Counted from the first letter of the stretch, positions 46,727 to 56,248 are shown. The stretch is 64,000 bases of DNA from Niallia sp. FSL W8-0635 (GCF_038007965.1 NZ_JBBOYD010000001.1:536501-600500); one strand, 5' to 3'. Numbers and translations: made by a program. The notes: generated by a model from the sequence alone, not told the origin.

Positions 46727-46915
46727 ATGTCAGAATTTTTCAGTGGTCTTTTTAATATTCTTTACGGAGCTTTTGGAGTTCCTCTCCTTTTAATCGTTAT
46801 TATTATTCTCGTCATTGTTGTATCGCAAAGAAGACGAAAAAAGAAGATGAAACAAGAAGACTGGATGGGGCATTCACCAGTTGAGAAAATTGAAAAAGAG
46901 GATAAGAAGAAGTAG
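46727..46915 (+). CDS. Small membrane protein with basic tail
   Basis: 62 residues. AAGGAGG lies 7 nt before the ATG. One helix (residues ~13-34, FGVPLLLIVIIILVIVVS) is followed by an R/K-rich stretch QRRRKKKMKQ and an acidic end. I do not recognise it. It has its own strong terminator, which supports it being real. Confidence 0.65.
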   Translation: MSEFFSGLFNILYGAFGVPLLLIVIIILVIVVSQRRRKKKMKQEDWMGHSPVEKIEKEDKKK

Positions 46916-46947
46916 AATAGCTTCTTCTTTCATGTAAATGGAAGCAT

Positions 46948-46985
46948 AATTAATTCCCTTATTTTTAATAGGGGAATTAATTTTA
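46948..46985. terminator. Terminator of the 62-residue membrane protein gene
   Basis: A 15-bp stem, AATTAATTCCCTTAT with ATAGGGGAATTAATT (one G-T), a 5-nt loop, and T-rich flank. Confidence 0.8.
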
Positions 46986-47542
46986 TTTTAAGCATTCCTC
47001 TTTCTCATTCATTGGGCCAGCTTCATCGTACTTTAATTTCCTCCTTTCTATTGGTTTATTAAGTTAATTATTGCGAAAATGCGGATATATTGTAAAGCGA
47101 TAGGATGTATGAATAGCAACTATTTCTGTTAAACAAATTACTAAATCCAAACTGTGTGAAAAAGAGAAAGTGAACTAGGTAAAAAGAAGGAGAGGATAAA
47201 TAAAAAACAGGGAAGAAAGGTACGATGGACACTAGAGGATGGGGTTAATAATCATTAATCTTAATATTAATAGTACCTTTTATAAAAGAGGGAACATTCT
47301 GTATTTTTAAAACGTATGAATGTTTAAGCTACATGAAAACAAGAAAGAAATGCTCAACATTCAGAACGATTACTTGCCTGTTATTATATTGTAAAGAGAT
47401 TGAATCGATTTCGAAATCCATGAAATAGTCTGTTTTGCTACAATGAAGGATAGCCTACATAAGACATAATGACGTGAAGTTAGCATAAATATATTATTTA
47501 GAAATGATTAAAAACATTCAAAATGGATAGCAGGGGGAAGTT
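46986..47542. other. Long gene-free region before the TPR/dynamin-like gene
   Basis: No supportable gene. It contains the 12-bp palindrome GATTTCGAAATC at 47406-47417 and widely spaced AAAGGTAC/GTACCTTT arms near 47216 and 47270. No clear promoter could be assigned to the following 909-residue gene. Confidence 0.45.
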
Positions 47543-50272
47543 ATGACATTAGAAAAAAAACTAATTGAAAAAACGTATTATGAAGGATATTTACAAGATA
47601 GAGAAGAGTCGCCAATGGAGGTTTTAGGGCAATTATATATAGCCGAACAAAGAAAGAATGTCCCTGATATGACTTCCATCCGCTTTGCACAAGGTGAATT
47701 ATATTTTCAATACCATGACTATGAAGCGGCTATTTTTAAATGGGAGAATATTAGTAATGAATTGGAACCTTGGGCGAAAAAAAATCTCGCAGATGCATAC
47801 TTGGAATTAGAGGAATATTCTACTGCCGAAAGCTTTTATAAAGAGATTGTAACAGAGTCTGATCTTTTAAAAACAGAAATATCTATGCAGTTATTTTCTT
47901 TATATTTCCAAAAAGGAAATCATGAAATGGCATTAGAGATTATCAATAATCTGGTCGTTTCTAATCCTGATTATGCTAATATAACAACTATTGCCAAATC
48001 GTACTATGAAGAACAACAAAATTGGGAAAAGGCTATTGAGCTTGCTGTTAATGAAGGGCGAAGAACAGATGCTTTGAAATGGTACGAAGCCCTGATTCAT
48101 TATAGTAACCTAGGTGTGATTACCCAGTTTGAGCCTGCGTATTTTATAGAGAGTTTGAAAAATCTTCAAGAATTAGATTTTGTTACTTTTGAGAGATTAG
48201 CAGTATCATTATGGAAAAACTATGAAGATACTTCTCATTATTTAACATGGGTAGCTGTGTTTAATACGATTTATGAACCAGTTCCAAGTGAAGGGGAAGA
48301 AGGACTGTCCCTTATTTTAGAAAAAGCATATGCGCATTTAATCAGTGGTAATTATCCAATTAAAGAAGTACAAGAAATGATTCCATCCCTTTTATCTAAT
48401 TATTTCTTATCATCTACTGGAAAACGGGTTTTATCTGCGGCATCTGCAGTATTAGCTTGGAATGAAATGTTTAAGCACTCTATCGAGTATTCCGTTGTAT
48501 CAAAGGCTGAAATGGTAATTAATGAAACGAATGGGACGAATGTATCCTTCCAGCAATTTATGCATTTATTTGATTCTATTATACACTGGGCAGATAAACA
48601 TGATATTCCACTTGATAAGAAGTTTACGCAGAAGGTACAGGATTATCTTCCATCAGATCATTACCAATTGTTGATGGTCGGATCACAAGGAAGTGGCGTG
48701 AATGCTTATATAAATGAGCTTGTAGGAGAAACCGTTTTAGCAGAAGATACAAGCGCAATCCTGACAGTAAAAGATAATGATTATCTTGAAATTAATGAAG
48801 TAACCAAGTCTGGATTAAGACCAATTGATACACTAACTAACTTCTATGAGGAATTATTGATCCATCAGCCTTCATCTGAAAATCCGAGAGTATTTCAATT
48901 AGATACTCCTTCCCATTACTTAAACCAGAATCGATGGACCGTTACAACTGCTCCTTTTGTAGAAAATGAATCTTATGCAGATTATGCGATGCTTGCTGAT
49001 AGTCTTTTATTTGTTATTAATGAACAATCTGTTTTTTCGTATAAAGAATATGAACAGTTAAAGCAATGGAAGGAAAAATCTCCATTTTTAACGATTCAAT
49101 TTTTGATTTATATGGACGATGTGGAAAATGAGAAGGTGGCAACGAAACGTTTACAAAAAGCTACAGCAGCCATTCAGCATTACTTCCCAGATAGCAAAAT
49201 ATTTATCTACTCTAAGCAGGAAGATAGAAAAATTCAATTAGATGAGGTTAGCCGTTACTATCAACAGCATTTTGAAGGAAGAAATATGCAAGAAGAACGA
49301 CTTCAAAGCTGCATTTCGATTATTCAAGATTTAATTACAAATCTATTGGATAAACGATTAGATATGGAAAATAGTTTGAAGGCATCTCTAGAATTGTATG
49401 AGGAAATGGTAAGTAAGCTAACTGGCGCAAGAAATCAGCTAATAGATATGGAAGCGTCAAAAATCGAATTAATTACCAAGCAGTTTGAAGAGATTAAAAC
49501 AGAAACGCAAGAGGCAATTAAGAAAGATATTCCTGCTATATTAAAAGGTTGTAAGGATTTTGTGAAAGAAGATAGTGATTTTACGAAGATTCATGCTTCT
49601 CTTAATGAAGAGATGAATAAACGAGTAAATCAGTATATCAATGAAACATTATCTCCTCGAATCCATCGAAGCATAGAGGAATGGATTCAGGCTTCTAATA
49701 ATCAGTTAATAGAAGGCCAACAATTCCTACAAGAGCTTTGTGAAGGCTTTAATGGTATTTATAAAGAGCATCCATTAGCGTTATCCTGTGACTTTGCGAT
49801 TATAGAAGATTGGAAAAGGGATGCCCGCCGTTTGTCAAGTGGACTTCGTATTGATCCGTTAAATATTTTCAATCGCTTTAATGCGTCTCAAGTATTTTTA
49901 AAAAGTGCAGGAAAGCTACTGGGAGCCATTCAACAAAATAAAAAAATGCTACAATCTAAATATCAAAAGTATATCGAAACAGAAGACTTTTCAGAAGTGG
50001 TATCATCTGTTTCGACAGCTGTTCTACAGCATTTTGATTTCTACGAAAAAGGATTGGAAAATGATATCAAGATGTTCTTTATCAGTCCAAAGGTAACATT
50101 AGAGCAGGTTGCTGAAGAAAAATCCAAAGACATAGAGGAATACAAAAATTTATTAGAACGCTTAAAGAATAATCCAGAAATGTTCCATGATCCATTGAAA
50201 TTATTTGAATTACGTTTGTTGCAGTACGATTGGTTAGCCAATACATCGAAGCCAGCAACAACCTGGATTTAA
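47543..50272 (+). CDS. TPR protein with dynamin-like domain lacking the P-loop lysine
   Basis: 909 residues. The first ~180 residues are tetratricopeptide-like repeats (ELYFQYHDYEAAIFKWENI; ADAYLELEEYSTAESFYKEI; FQKGNHEMALEIINNLV; EEQQNWEKAIELAV). Residues ~375-600 resemble a dynamin-type G domain: LLMVGSQGSGVNAYINELVGE aligns with the P-loop, but G380-SQGS-G385 is followed by V-N instead of K-S/T, and the DxxG position reads LDTPSH. A helical, coiled-coil-rich part fills 600-900. GTP binding is therefore doubtful. GGGGGAAG lies before the ATG. It is a single gene between terminators; a role at membranes or as a scaffold is inference only. Confidence 0.8.
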   Translation: MTLEKKLIEKTYYEGYLQDREESPMEVLGQLYIAEQRKNVPDMTSIRFAQGELYFQYHDYEAAIFKWENISNELEPWAKKNLADAYLELEEYSTAESFYKEIVTESDLLKTEISMQLFSLYFQKGNHEMALEIINNLVVSNPDYANITTIAKSYYEEQQNWEKAIELAVNEGRRTDALKWYEALIHYSNLGVITQFEPAYFIESLKNLQELDFVTFERLAVSLWKNYEDTSHYLTWVAVFNTIYEPVPSEGEEGLSLILEKAYAHLISGNYPIKEVQEMIPSLLSNYFLSSTGKRVLSAASAVLAWNEMFKHSIEYSVVSKAEMVINETNGTNVSFQQFMHLFDSIIHWADKHDIPLDKKFTQKVQDYLPSDHYQLLMVGSQGSGVNAYINELVGETVLAEDTSAILTVKDNDYLEINEVTKSGLRPIDTLTNFYEELLIHQPSSENPRVFQLDTPSHYLNQNRWTVTTAPFVENESYADYAMLADSLLFVINEQSVFSYKEYEQLKQWKEKSPFLTIQFLIYMDDVENEKVATKRLQKATAAIQHYFPDSKIFIYSKQEDRKIQLDEVSRYYQQHFEGRNMQEERLQSCISIIQDLITNLLDKRLDMENSLKASLELYEEMVSKLTGARNQLIDMEASKIELITKQFEEIKTETQEAIKKDIPAILKGCKDFVKEDSDFTKIHASLNEEMNKRVNQYINETLSPRIHRSIEEWIQASNNQLIEGQQFLQELCEGFNGIYKEHPLALSCDFAIIEDWKRDARRLSSGLRIDPLNIFNRFNASQVFLKSAGKLLGAIQQNKKMLQSKYQKYIETEDFSEVVSSVSTAVLQHFDFYEKGLENDIKMFFISPKVTLEQVAEEKSKDIEEYKNLLERLKNNPEMFHDPLKLFELRLLQYDWLANTSKPATTWI

Positions 50273-50279
50273 AGAATGT

Positions 50280-50328
50280 AAAAAGGGAGAAAAATAGTCG
50301 AAATATCGATTATTCTTCTCCCTTTTTT
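50280..50328. terminator. Bidirectional terminator between the TPR gene and glnS
   Basis: AAAAAGGGAGAA pairs with TTCTCCCTTTTT, with an inner TCGA...TCGA pairing. T or A runs are on both sides, so it can serve both convergent genes. Confidence 0.85.
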
Positions 50329-50344
50329 ATATAATAAAACAAAA

Positions 50345-51994
50345 TTATAATTTAAATGAACTTTTTAAAGAAACAATCCGGTTAAATACAGGTTTTTCAG
50401 CTGTTGTGTATTTAGGATCCACATTGAAATATCCATGACGGAAGAATTGGAATTTATCTTGTGGTTTAACATCTTTCATATTAGGCTCTATAAATCCTTG
50501 AATAACTTCTAACGAATTTGGATTCACATAATCTAAGAACGTTTTTCCTTCTTCCATTTCCTCATCTTCATCACTAATAAGTGGTTCGAATAAGCGGAAT
50601 TCAGCAGGGATAGCTTGTGTTGCTTCTACCCAGTGCAATGTTCCTTTAACTTTTCTGCCCGTAAAGCCAGTTCCACTTTTCGTTTCTTGATCATACGTAC
50701 AACGAAGCTCAATTACGTTTCCTTCTTCGTCTTTTATTACTTCTTCACATTTAATGAAGTAGGCATGCTTTAATCGTACTTCATTACCAGGGAATAAGCG
50801 GAAGTACTTCTTCGGAGGATTCTCCATAAAGTCTTCTTGTTCAATATAAATTTCACGAGAGAATGGAATTTGTCTAATCCCCATCTCAGGATTTTCTGGA
50901 TTGATTTCTGCATCTAACATTTCTACCTGACCTTCTGGGTAGTTAGTAATAACTACTTTTAAAGGATTTAAAACCCCCATTGTACGAGGCGCCTTTAATT
51001 TTAAATCTTCACGTACAAAGTGATCAAGCATAGCAGAATCAACTGCTCCAGAACCTTTTGAAATTCCTAATTCCATACAGAAATTACGGATTGCTTCTGG
51101 TGTTACTCCTTTTCTTCTTAAACCAGAGATAGTAGGCATACGAGGGTCATCCCAACCATCCACAAATTTTTCGTCTACAAGAAGTTTTAATTTACGTTTA
51201 CTCATTACAGTGTTTGTAATATTTAAACGACCAAATTCAATTTGCTGTGGCGTGGTTTCCATTTCACATTCACGAACAACCCAATCATAAAGAGGACGTT
51301 GGTCTTCAAATTCAGTCGTACAAAGAGAATGTGTCACACCCTCAATCGCATCTTCTAACGGATGAGCAAATGCGTACATCGGGTAAATACACCATTTATC
51401 TCCTGTATTATGATGTGTTGCATGGGCAATACGATAAATAACAGGATCTCTTAAGTTAATATTAGGAGAAGCCATATCAATTTTTGCGCGAAGCACCTTT
51501 TCACCGTTACCGAACTCTCCGTTACGCATTGCTTCGAATAATTGTAGATTTTCTTCAATGGAACGAGTACGATAAGGACTTTCTTTTCCTGGTTCTGTTA
51601 ACGTACCACGATATTCACGAATCTCATCAGCAGATAAATCATCTACGTAAGCTAACCCTTTTTTTATTAATAAAACAGCACGCTCGTACATTTCTTCAAA
51701 ATAGTCAGAAGCAAAGAGCAGATTTTCCCACTCATATCCTAGCCATTCTACATCTTCTTTAATAGAGTTCACATATTCAATGTCCTCTTTTAAAGGGTTC
51801 GTATCGTCAAAGCGTAAGTTTGTTTTCCCACCAAATTCATCTGCTAGTCCGAAATTAATAAAAATAGACTTAGCATGACCAATATGCAAATAGCCATTTG
51901 GTTCTGGCGGAAAGCGAGTGATAACCGTATCATGCTTTCCTGTTTCCAGATCTTCTTTCATGATGTTTTTTATAAAATTAGAGCCAATCTCCAA
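50345..51994 (-). CDS. glnS: Glutaminyl-tRNA synthetase
   Basis: 549 residues, bacterial GlnRS size. Class I motifs are [16 protein letters not shown] (HIGH) near residue 30 and VMSKRK near residue 265. GlnRS-specific features distinguish it from GluRS: FDDTNP, the [21 protein letters not shown] block and the C-terminal two-beta-barrel anticodon domain (GTLHWVEA...[14 protein letters not shown]). It charges tRNA(Gln) directly. TTG 51994 is 8 nt after AAAGGTGG; a GTG four codons earlier lies in that site. No T-box leader is visible. Many Bacillus species lack GlnRS and use GatCAB instead; this window has both. Confidence 0.95.
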   Translation of the reverse strand: MEIGSNFIKNIMKEDLETGKHDTVITRFPPEPNGYLHIGHAKSIFINFGLADEFGGKTNLRFDDTNPLKEDIEYVNSIKEDVEWLGYEWENLLFASDYFEEMYERAVLLIKKGLAYVDDLSADEIREYRGTLTEPGKESPYRTRSIEENLQLFEAMRNGEFGNGEKVLRAKIDMASPNINLRDPVIYRIAHATHHNTGDKWCIYPMYAFAHPLEDAIEGVTHSLCTTEFEDQRPLYDWVVRECEMETTPQQIEFGRLNITNTVMSKRKLKLLVDEKFVDGWDDPRMPTISGLRRKGVTPEAIRNFCMELGISKGSGAVDSAMLDHFVREDLKLKAPRTMGVLNPLKVVITNYPEGQVEMLDAEINPENPEMGIRQIPFSREIYIEQEDFMENPPKKYFRLFPGNEVRLKHAYFIKCEEVIKDEEGNVIELRCTYDQETKSGTGFTGRKVKGTLHWVEATQAIPAEFRLFEPLISDEDEEMEEGKTFLDYVNPNSLEVIQGFIEPNMKDVKPQDKFQFFRHGYFNVDPKYTTAEKPVFNRIVSLKSSFKL

Positions 51995-52006
51995 GATTAT
52001 AGCCAC

Positions 52007-52440
52007 CTTTCTAATATGTATGAATACTTTTAGTCTTTAATAGTGAGCATAGTAATTCGTTTTTATCGAAAATATCAAAACAATCTTAGTATGATTATAT
52101 CAATAATATAACCAATATTTTATTATAAACTTCATAGAAAGGAAACGAAAGTACAATTAATTTGTAAAATTTATGGTTTTTGATAATTTTTATGTAAGGT
52201 TATGGATGTTTTTGATAATTTTATCCATTTTATAGGTGGTTGATTAGCAGTATATAGTGGAGGTATGGAGAAATTAGGAGGATGAACGCCAAAAGAGCTG
52301 GGGGAAGAAGGAGAAAGGGTTCCGTTTTCGGATGCATTCTTACTAAATGACACAAGAAAAGACGTATGAATTGGTGTTTACGCCAAAAAGTTAGAGTTTT
52401 TATTATGCAGCTGATTGGCTGGGAGATTAGCTGAAGCATC
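52007..52440. other. Upstream region of glnS, no gene seen
   Basis: No supported gene and no T-box antiterminator sequence (AGGGTGG-type) in the leader. Part of it (52250-52440) reads like decayed repeat sequence. Confidence 0.45.
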
Positions 52441-52620
52441 CGAACTAATAATAGACGGAAAAATTCCGCCTATTGGCTCGAAAACTCCGAAATTATCTTA
52501 TTTTTCTGAGTATAAGCGAAAAAAATTCCCTTATTTACTCCAAAAAATTCTCCATACTGGATTTAACCGGAAAAACGCCGCTAATTTTACTTTCGCGGTT
52601 CTTCGGTAAAGGAGAAGACA
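52440..52620. repeat. Degenerate tandem repeat region
   Basis: Three related units can be aligned by eye: CGGAAAAATTCCGCCTATT (from 52456), CGAAAAAAATTCCCTTATT (from 52517) and CGGAAAAACGCCGCTAATT (from 52568), 51-61 bp apart, each followed by a loosely conserved T-rich stretch. Such interspersed non-coding units occur in Bacillaceae genomes. Frames open through them look like translated repeat, not genes. Confidence 0.45.
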
Positions 52621-52829
52621 TCTTATTAAATGATTACAATGAGCCATATCACTTGTGACTTATGTTTCATATTCCTAATTAAGAAACGCGCCAATTACTA
52701 CGACGAGTTTTCCCTTTTTATATACCCATCCCATAATGATGCCAATCAGTAGTCATTTCAGTGTATATTTATGATGCATTCATTACCATTATGAAAGCCA
52801 AAAATAAATAAGCCAAAAGAAAAAAGATT

Positions 52830-52878
52830 TTTATAAAAATAAAATGCCCCTTAATTTACTAAAAGCAAAAGAGGCATT
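52830..52878 (-). terminator. Terminator of azlCD
   Basis: On the minus strand AATGCCTCTT pairs with AAGGGGCATT (one mismatch), then TTATTTTTAT. It lies 12 nt past the azlD stop. Confidence 0.75.
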
Positions 52879-52889
52879 CTACAAAAAAT

Positions 52890-53216
52890 CTACATAATCA
52901 ATCTAACAATAGCCATACACACTACTCCGAATAATACGGTAGTTAATAAGCTTCTGCTAAGAAAAGCAACCAGTATTGTAGGGATAGTCGCAAGGAGTGC
53001 CTCCCAATTAATATGGATACTATTACTTCCGCTACTTTCTAAAAGACTTTCTACAATTAAACCAGTAAAAATACATACAGGAAGATAGGAAAGCCATTTT
53101 TCAACTGGAGCAGAAATGGTGAAATTGCGTGCAACCAAAAATGGAATAATTCTTGGAATAAATGTTACAAGTGTACAACCAATTACTAAAAGAAAAAAGC
53201 TAGTGTTACTCATCAT
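52890..53216 (-). CDS. azlD: Branched-chain amino acid exporter small subunit AzlD
   Basis: 108 residues with four hydrophobic segments and the AzlD pattern (VTFIPRIIPFLVARNFTISAPVEKWLSYLPVCIFTGLIVE). AzlD works with AzlC to export branched-chain amino acids or analogues such as azaleucine. Its ATG overlaps the azlC stop (ATGA), so the two are co-translated. Confidence 0.9.
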   Translation of the reverse strand: MMSNTSFFLLVIGCTLVTFIPRIIPFLVARNFTISAPVEKWLSYLPVCIFTGLIVESLLESSGSNSIHINWEALLATIPTILVAFLSRSLLTTVLFGVVCMAIVRLIM

Positions 53217-53938
53217 TTATCTGTCACCACCCCAATTGTAGCTACCACGATGGTTGAAATAATGACACTTAGGCTACTTGATAAGAAAGTGGAGAAAATG
53301 AGCATACATATTATCATCAATGTGATTAATAATAAATAGTGTTTCAGTTTAGTAGGTTCAATTGTTTGCAATTGCAGAATTAATAACGCAATAAACATGG
53401 CTGGCAAAGCATAGTCTAATCCAAACTGTTCAGGATCTGGGAACCAGCCGCCAATATATCCCCCGACAGTACACGCTGCTATCCATACAAGGTAGGCAGT
53501 AAGATTTAGTCCATTCATCCAGCGATCATTAATTGGTTCTTTTCTAGCAATTTTCGTAATAGCTACTCCAAATGACTCGTCTGTAACAAGGCTTCCAATA
53601 CCGATGTTTTTCATTACGGAATATTGTGTGAATTTCGGGGCTAATGCTGAGCTTAATAACAAGTGGCGCAAATTCACAATGAATGTTGTAAGGATAATGG
53701 CGCTAATCGGACTTGCTGCAGCGATCATTGCACAAATAATAAATTGAGAGGCACCTGCATAAACAAATGTGGCAAGTAAAAAAACATGTAGTACAGATAA
53801 TCCAGACGATACACCGACTACGCCCATTGCTAGGCCAATGCTGATATAGCCTAGTAACGTTGGAATACAGTCTTTCACCCCATCCAAATAGGAGAGTGTT
53901 TGTTGTTCTTCTTGTTTTTCTAATTTTAAACTTTCCAC
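53213..53938 (-). CDS. azlC: Branched-chain amino acid exporter large subunit AzlC
   Basis: 241 residues with several membrane helices. Family motifs are IPTLLGYISIGLAMGVVG, FVYAGASQFIICAMIAA, NLRHLLLSSALAP and LVTDESFGVA. It forms an export complex with AzlD. GTG 53938 is 7 nt after AAAGGGG; a TTG two codons earlier is less well spaced. In B. subtilis azlCD is in an AzlB-controlled operon; no azlB is seen here. Confidence 0.92.
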   Translation of the reverse strand: MESLKLEKQEEQQTLSYLDGVKDCIPTLLGYISIGLAMGVVGVSSGLSVLHVFLLATFVYAGASQFIICAMIAAASPISAIILTTFIVNLRHLLLSSALAPKFTQYSVMKNIGIGSLVTDESFGVAITKIARKEPINDRWMNGLNLTAYLVWIAACTVGGYIGGWFPDPEQFGLDYALPAMFIALLILQLQTIEPTKLKHYLLLITLMIICMLIFSTFLSSSLSVIISTIVVATIGVVTDK

Positions 53939-54043
53939 GGTCAATCCCCTTTATTGCGAATTAGTAATTGCATTTATTATATAAGGGAGAAAAATTTTAG
54001 GCAATGCCTTAATATATGAAGATAGTAGAGATGAAAATTATGG

Positions 54044-54190
54044 CTATTTTACGAAGCTTATAATAAAGCCATCATAGCCTTTTATTCCGACTGTTTGTAG
54101 CCCAACAGACTCTAATCGGGAATCATTAGATAGAATATCGATAAAATGCCGAATGCCAACTACTTTTGGATTTTCACTTGTAGTACGTGA
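54044..54190 (-). pseudogene. C-terminal fragment of an O-methyltransferase-like gene
   Basis: On the minus strand a 48-codon frame without start ends in ENPKVVGIRHFIDILSND, SRLESVGLQTVGIKGYDGF and IISFVK. That resembles the C-terminus of class I O-methyltransferases (VQGIRRF...ATAIQTVGxKGYDGF). A TAA directly precedes it, and no upstream part of such a gene is found. So it is a truncated remnant. The rest of the gap 53939-54277 holds nothing I can support. Confidence 0.5.
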
Positions 54191-54277
54191 TTATATAAAA
54201 ATGAGAAGCTTGCAAGAGTGTAAGTAGAGGATATAAGGGTTACTAATAAACTAGCAATTTGTACAAAAAGATGAGTA

Positions 54278-54493
54278 TTAAATAAAAACACAAAAATAAA
54301 AACCATTCTCATCATATCTAGAAGAATGGTTTTGTTTATACTTCTTTTCGTTTCGTGTTAATCGTTCCTGCTTTGTTTTTGTTTTTTTCGTAATTGGTAT
54401 AATAGTTCCCCATGATCCTCTTCGCATTGTTGTATCAAATCCACTTTCTCGCAATGCTTTTTCTCGCTTCTTTCTTGCAGCTGATTTAGCCAT
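54278..54493 (-). CDS. Small basic protein of unknown function
   Basis: 71 residues. AAGGAGG lies 7 nt before the ATG. The start MAKSAARKKREKALRESGFD and the KKTKTKQERLTRNEKKYKQ stretch recall small basic proteins common in Bacillus without known role. Its last ~15 codons run through a terminator-like hairpin, so the present C-terminus (ending FYFCVFI) may be an extension after loss of the original stop codon. Confidence 0.65.
   Translation of the reverse strand: MAKSAARKKREKALRESGFDTTMRRGSWGTIIPITKKTKTKQERLTRNEKKYKQNHSSRYDENGFYFCVFI
54298..54340 (-). terminator. Terminator-like hairpin inside the 3' end of the small basic-protein gene
   Basis: AAACCATTCTTC pairs with GAGAATGGTTT on the minus strand and TTATTTTTGTGTTTTT follows. 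It overlaps the last codons of the gene. Confidence 0.6.
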
Positions 54494-54571
54494 TGGTTTT
54501 CCTCCTTAGATGTTAATCATTTTCCATTTAATTATACATCATAAAGGAGAAGAATAGGAAATGGCGAATCG

Positions 54572-55789
54572 TTACGAAATCGAATGTTTAGCTAATTTAG
54601 GATGTCGATGCATCATTGTAAATAAGAAAATCCCGCTTGCTAATAAGAGAAAACTAGTTGAAAAGAATACCATAGAGAAACCAAAATTACCTGCAATCAC
54701 TCCACCTAGGGCAGGACCAATAATATTGCCTAGAAAACGGAGACTTGTTTCATATCCCATTACTTCTCCTTGCATGGCAATTGGTACCTCTTGACGAATA
54801 TAGGCTATTCGAACAGGAATCATTCCACCAATTGCTACACCGAGAATAAAGCGAATAATAAGCAATTGCCAGTATTGGTTAACAAAGCCCCCTGGGAAGT
54901 AAATAATTCCCGCAATAAATAAGAGAATAACAAGTATTTTCAAATGTCCAGAGCGATCGCCCATTTCTCCCCATTTCCTTGCCATCAGCAAGTTACCTAA
55001 TCCTGCAGCAGAGAAAGCTAATCCAGCGAAAAAGGCAATATTCTCAGGTCCATGCAATTCCCCGACATATAAAGAAAGAATTGGCTGGATACTAAAATGA
55101 GCAATTTGAATAAAGGCTGAGATAAGAAGCACGGTAATAAAAACAGGATTCTTAAGGATATAGGCCAAAACTTCTTTACTTGTATAACTACTTTTTGTAC
55201 CCTTTTGGACAGGTAGAACAAATTCTTTCGTAGTAAATACTAGAATCGCAGAAATAAAGATTGCGAACGAAGTAAATCGGAAAGTCGCTCCATAGCCAAA
55301 ACTATCTGCTAACACTCCTCCAAGTAATGGACCAATCAATGCGCCAGTAATACTTCCTGTTTGTAATGTTCCTAATACTTTACCCGCAATTTTTTTTGGA
55401 GTTTGTGTAGAGATAAATGCTTGTGACATTGGAATAAAACCGGTGAAAAATCCTGTGAAGAAACGAAGAATAAAAACTTCCCATACTGAATTGGCAAAGC
55501 TCATAAGAAATATCGATACACCAAGACCGATTGCTAAAATTATAAGTATTGTCTTTCTGCCGAATTTATCGCCAATTTTTCCCCAGATTGGTGAAAATAA
55601 AAAGGCGGCTACAAAGGTGACAGAGAAACATAGTCCAGACCAATGCTGAACAAATTCTGGTGAATATTGACCAAAGGATTCAATATAAAGAGATAGAAAT
55701 GGGAGAACCATAGTCATACAGGCACTTATAAAAAAGTTTGCGAACCACATGATTCCTAAATTTCGTTTTGAATATTTTTGGTTTTCCAT
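54572..55789 (-). CDS. MFS drug-export-type transporter (DHA1)
   Basis: 405 residues and twelve hydrophobic segments. The MFS loop 2-3 motif is GKIGDKFGRKT, its second-half echo is GEMGDRSGH, and the antiporter motif GSITGALIGPLLGG lies in helix 5. The profile resembles YitG/YfkF/Tet-type exporters. The substrate is unknown. ATG 55789 is preferred over GTG 55801 because GAAGTG lies 9 nt before it. It lies 78 nt upstream of the small basic-protein gene on the same strand. Confidence 0.87.
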   Translation of the reverse strand: MENQKYSKRNLGIMWFANFFISACMTMVLPFLSLYIESFGQYSPEFVQHWSGLCFSVTFVAAFLFSPIWGKIGDKFGRKTILIILAIGLGVSIFLMSFANSVWEVFILRFFTGFFTGFIPMSQAFISTQTPKKIAGKVLGTLQTGSITGALIGPLLGGVLADSFGYGATFRFTSFAIFISAILVFTTKEFVLPVQKGTKSSYTSKEVLAYILKNPVFITVLLISAFIQIAHFSIQPILSLYVGELHGPENIAFFAGLAFSAAGLGNLLMARKWGEMGDRSGHLKILVILLFIAGIIYFPGGFVNQYWQLLIIRFILGVAIGGMIPVRIAYIRQEVPIAMQGEVMGYETSLRFLGNIIGPALGGVIAGNFGFSMVFFSTSFLLLASGIFLFTMMHRHPKLAKHSIS

Positions 55790-56206
55790 ATTGTAATACA
55801 CTTCTTTCTAATGTAGAAATTATTTCATTAAAGGCACCCTCCATCTAGGGTGGAATGAGAATTCGAAAGGAAGGACGAGGAGATTGTAAAAAATAACACA
55901 AACAATTTCGTTTAACTAAATATTAGTTTAACGTAAAATTTACATAAAGGAAAGTATTTTGGATGCCTTTTTCCAACAGACGTTCGATTTTCGACGAAAT
56001 GGCAAAGGAGTATTCTTCAATAAATGCTGTTTTCTAGCGGTTTATAGCTTTCTATAGGAGTATGAAATTTACTGGAATTACCAATGTAGGAGTGTTATAT
56101 TTTTATATAAAAAAATTGCTCAAAACATTTACAAACGAGAAATAAAATGTACTTATTAGAGATGTTCTTTCTAGAAAAACAAATGTATTTTTAAGGAGGA
56201 TAGCAC
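55790..56206. other. Intergenic region upstream of the aspartokinase
   Basis: No supportable gene and no lysine-riboswitch consensus recognised. It presumably carries promoters for the divergent MFS gene and the aspartokinase. Confidence 0.4.
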
Positions 56207-56224
56207 TTGATTATTTATGAGTAA
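56207..56224 (+). CDS. Possible 5-codon leader peptide before the aspartokinase
   Basis: AAGGAGGA is followed after 6 nt by TTG-ATT-ATT-TAT-GAG-TAA, giving M-I-I-Y-E. A second mini-frame ATG-AGT-AAA-TAG overlaps it. The site is as strong as any real gene here, and no longer frame uses it, so a translated leader or a decayed gene start are both possible. Confidence 0.3.
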   Translation: MIIYE

Positions 56225-56248
56225 ATAGTGATAATAGCAATAGTGAAT

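Noticed and set aside
46983-47050. Short minus-strand frame behind an AGGAGG-like site
   Set aside because: It gives a protein-like peptide (KYDEAGPMNEKEECLK) but has no usable start codon at the right spacing, and the ATG frames code only 5 and 9 residues.
51995-52250. T-box leader for glnS
   Set aside because: The conserved antiterminator sequence (AGGGTGG-N-ACCGCG) is absent on the minus strand upstream of the gene.
52415-52609. 64-codon open frame on the plus strand
   Set aside because: It runs through degenerate repeat units, has no good ribosome site, and its translation mirrors the repeat.
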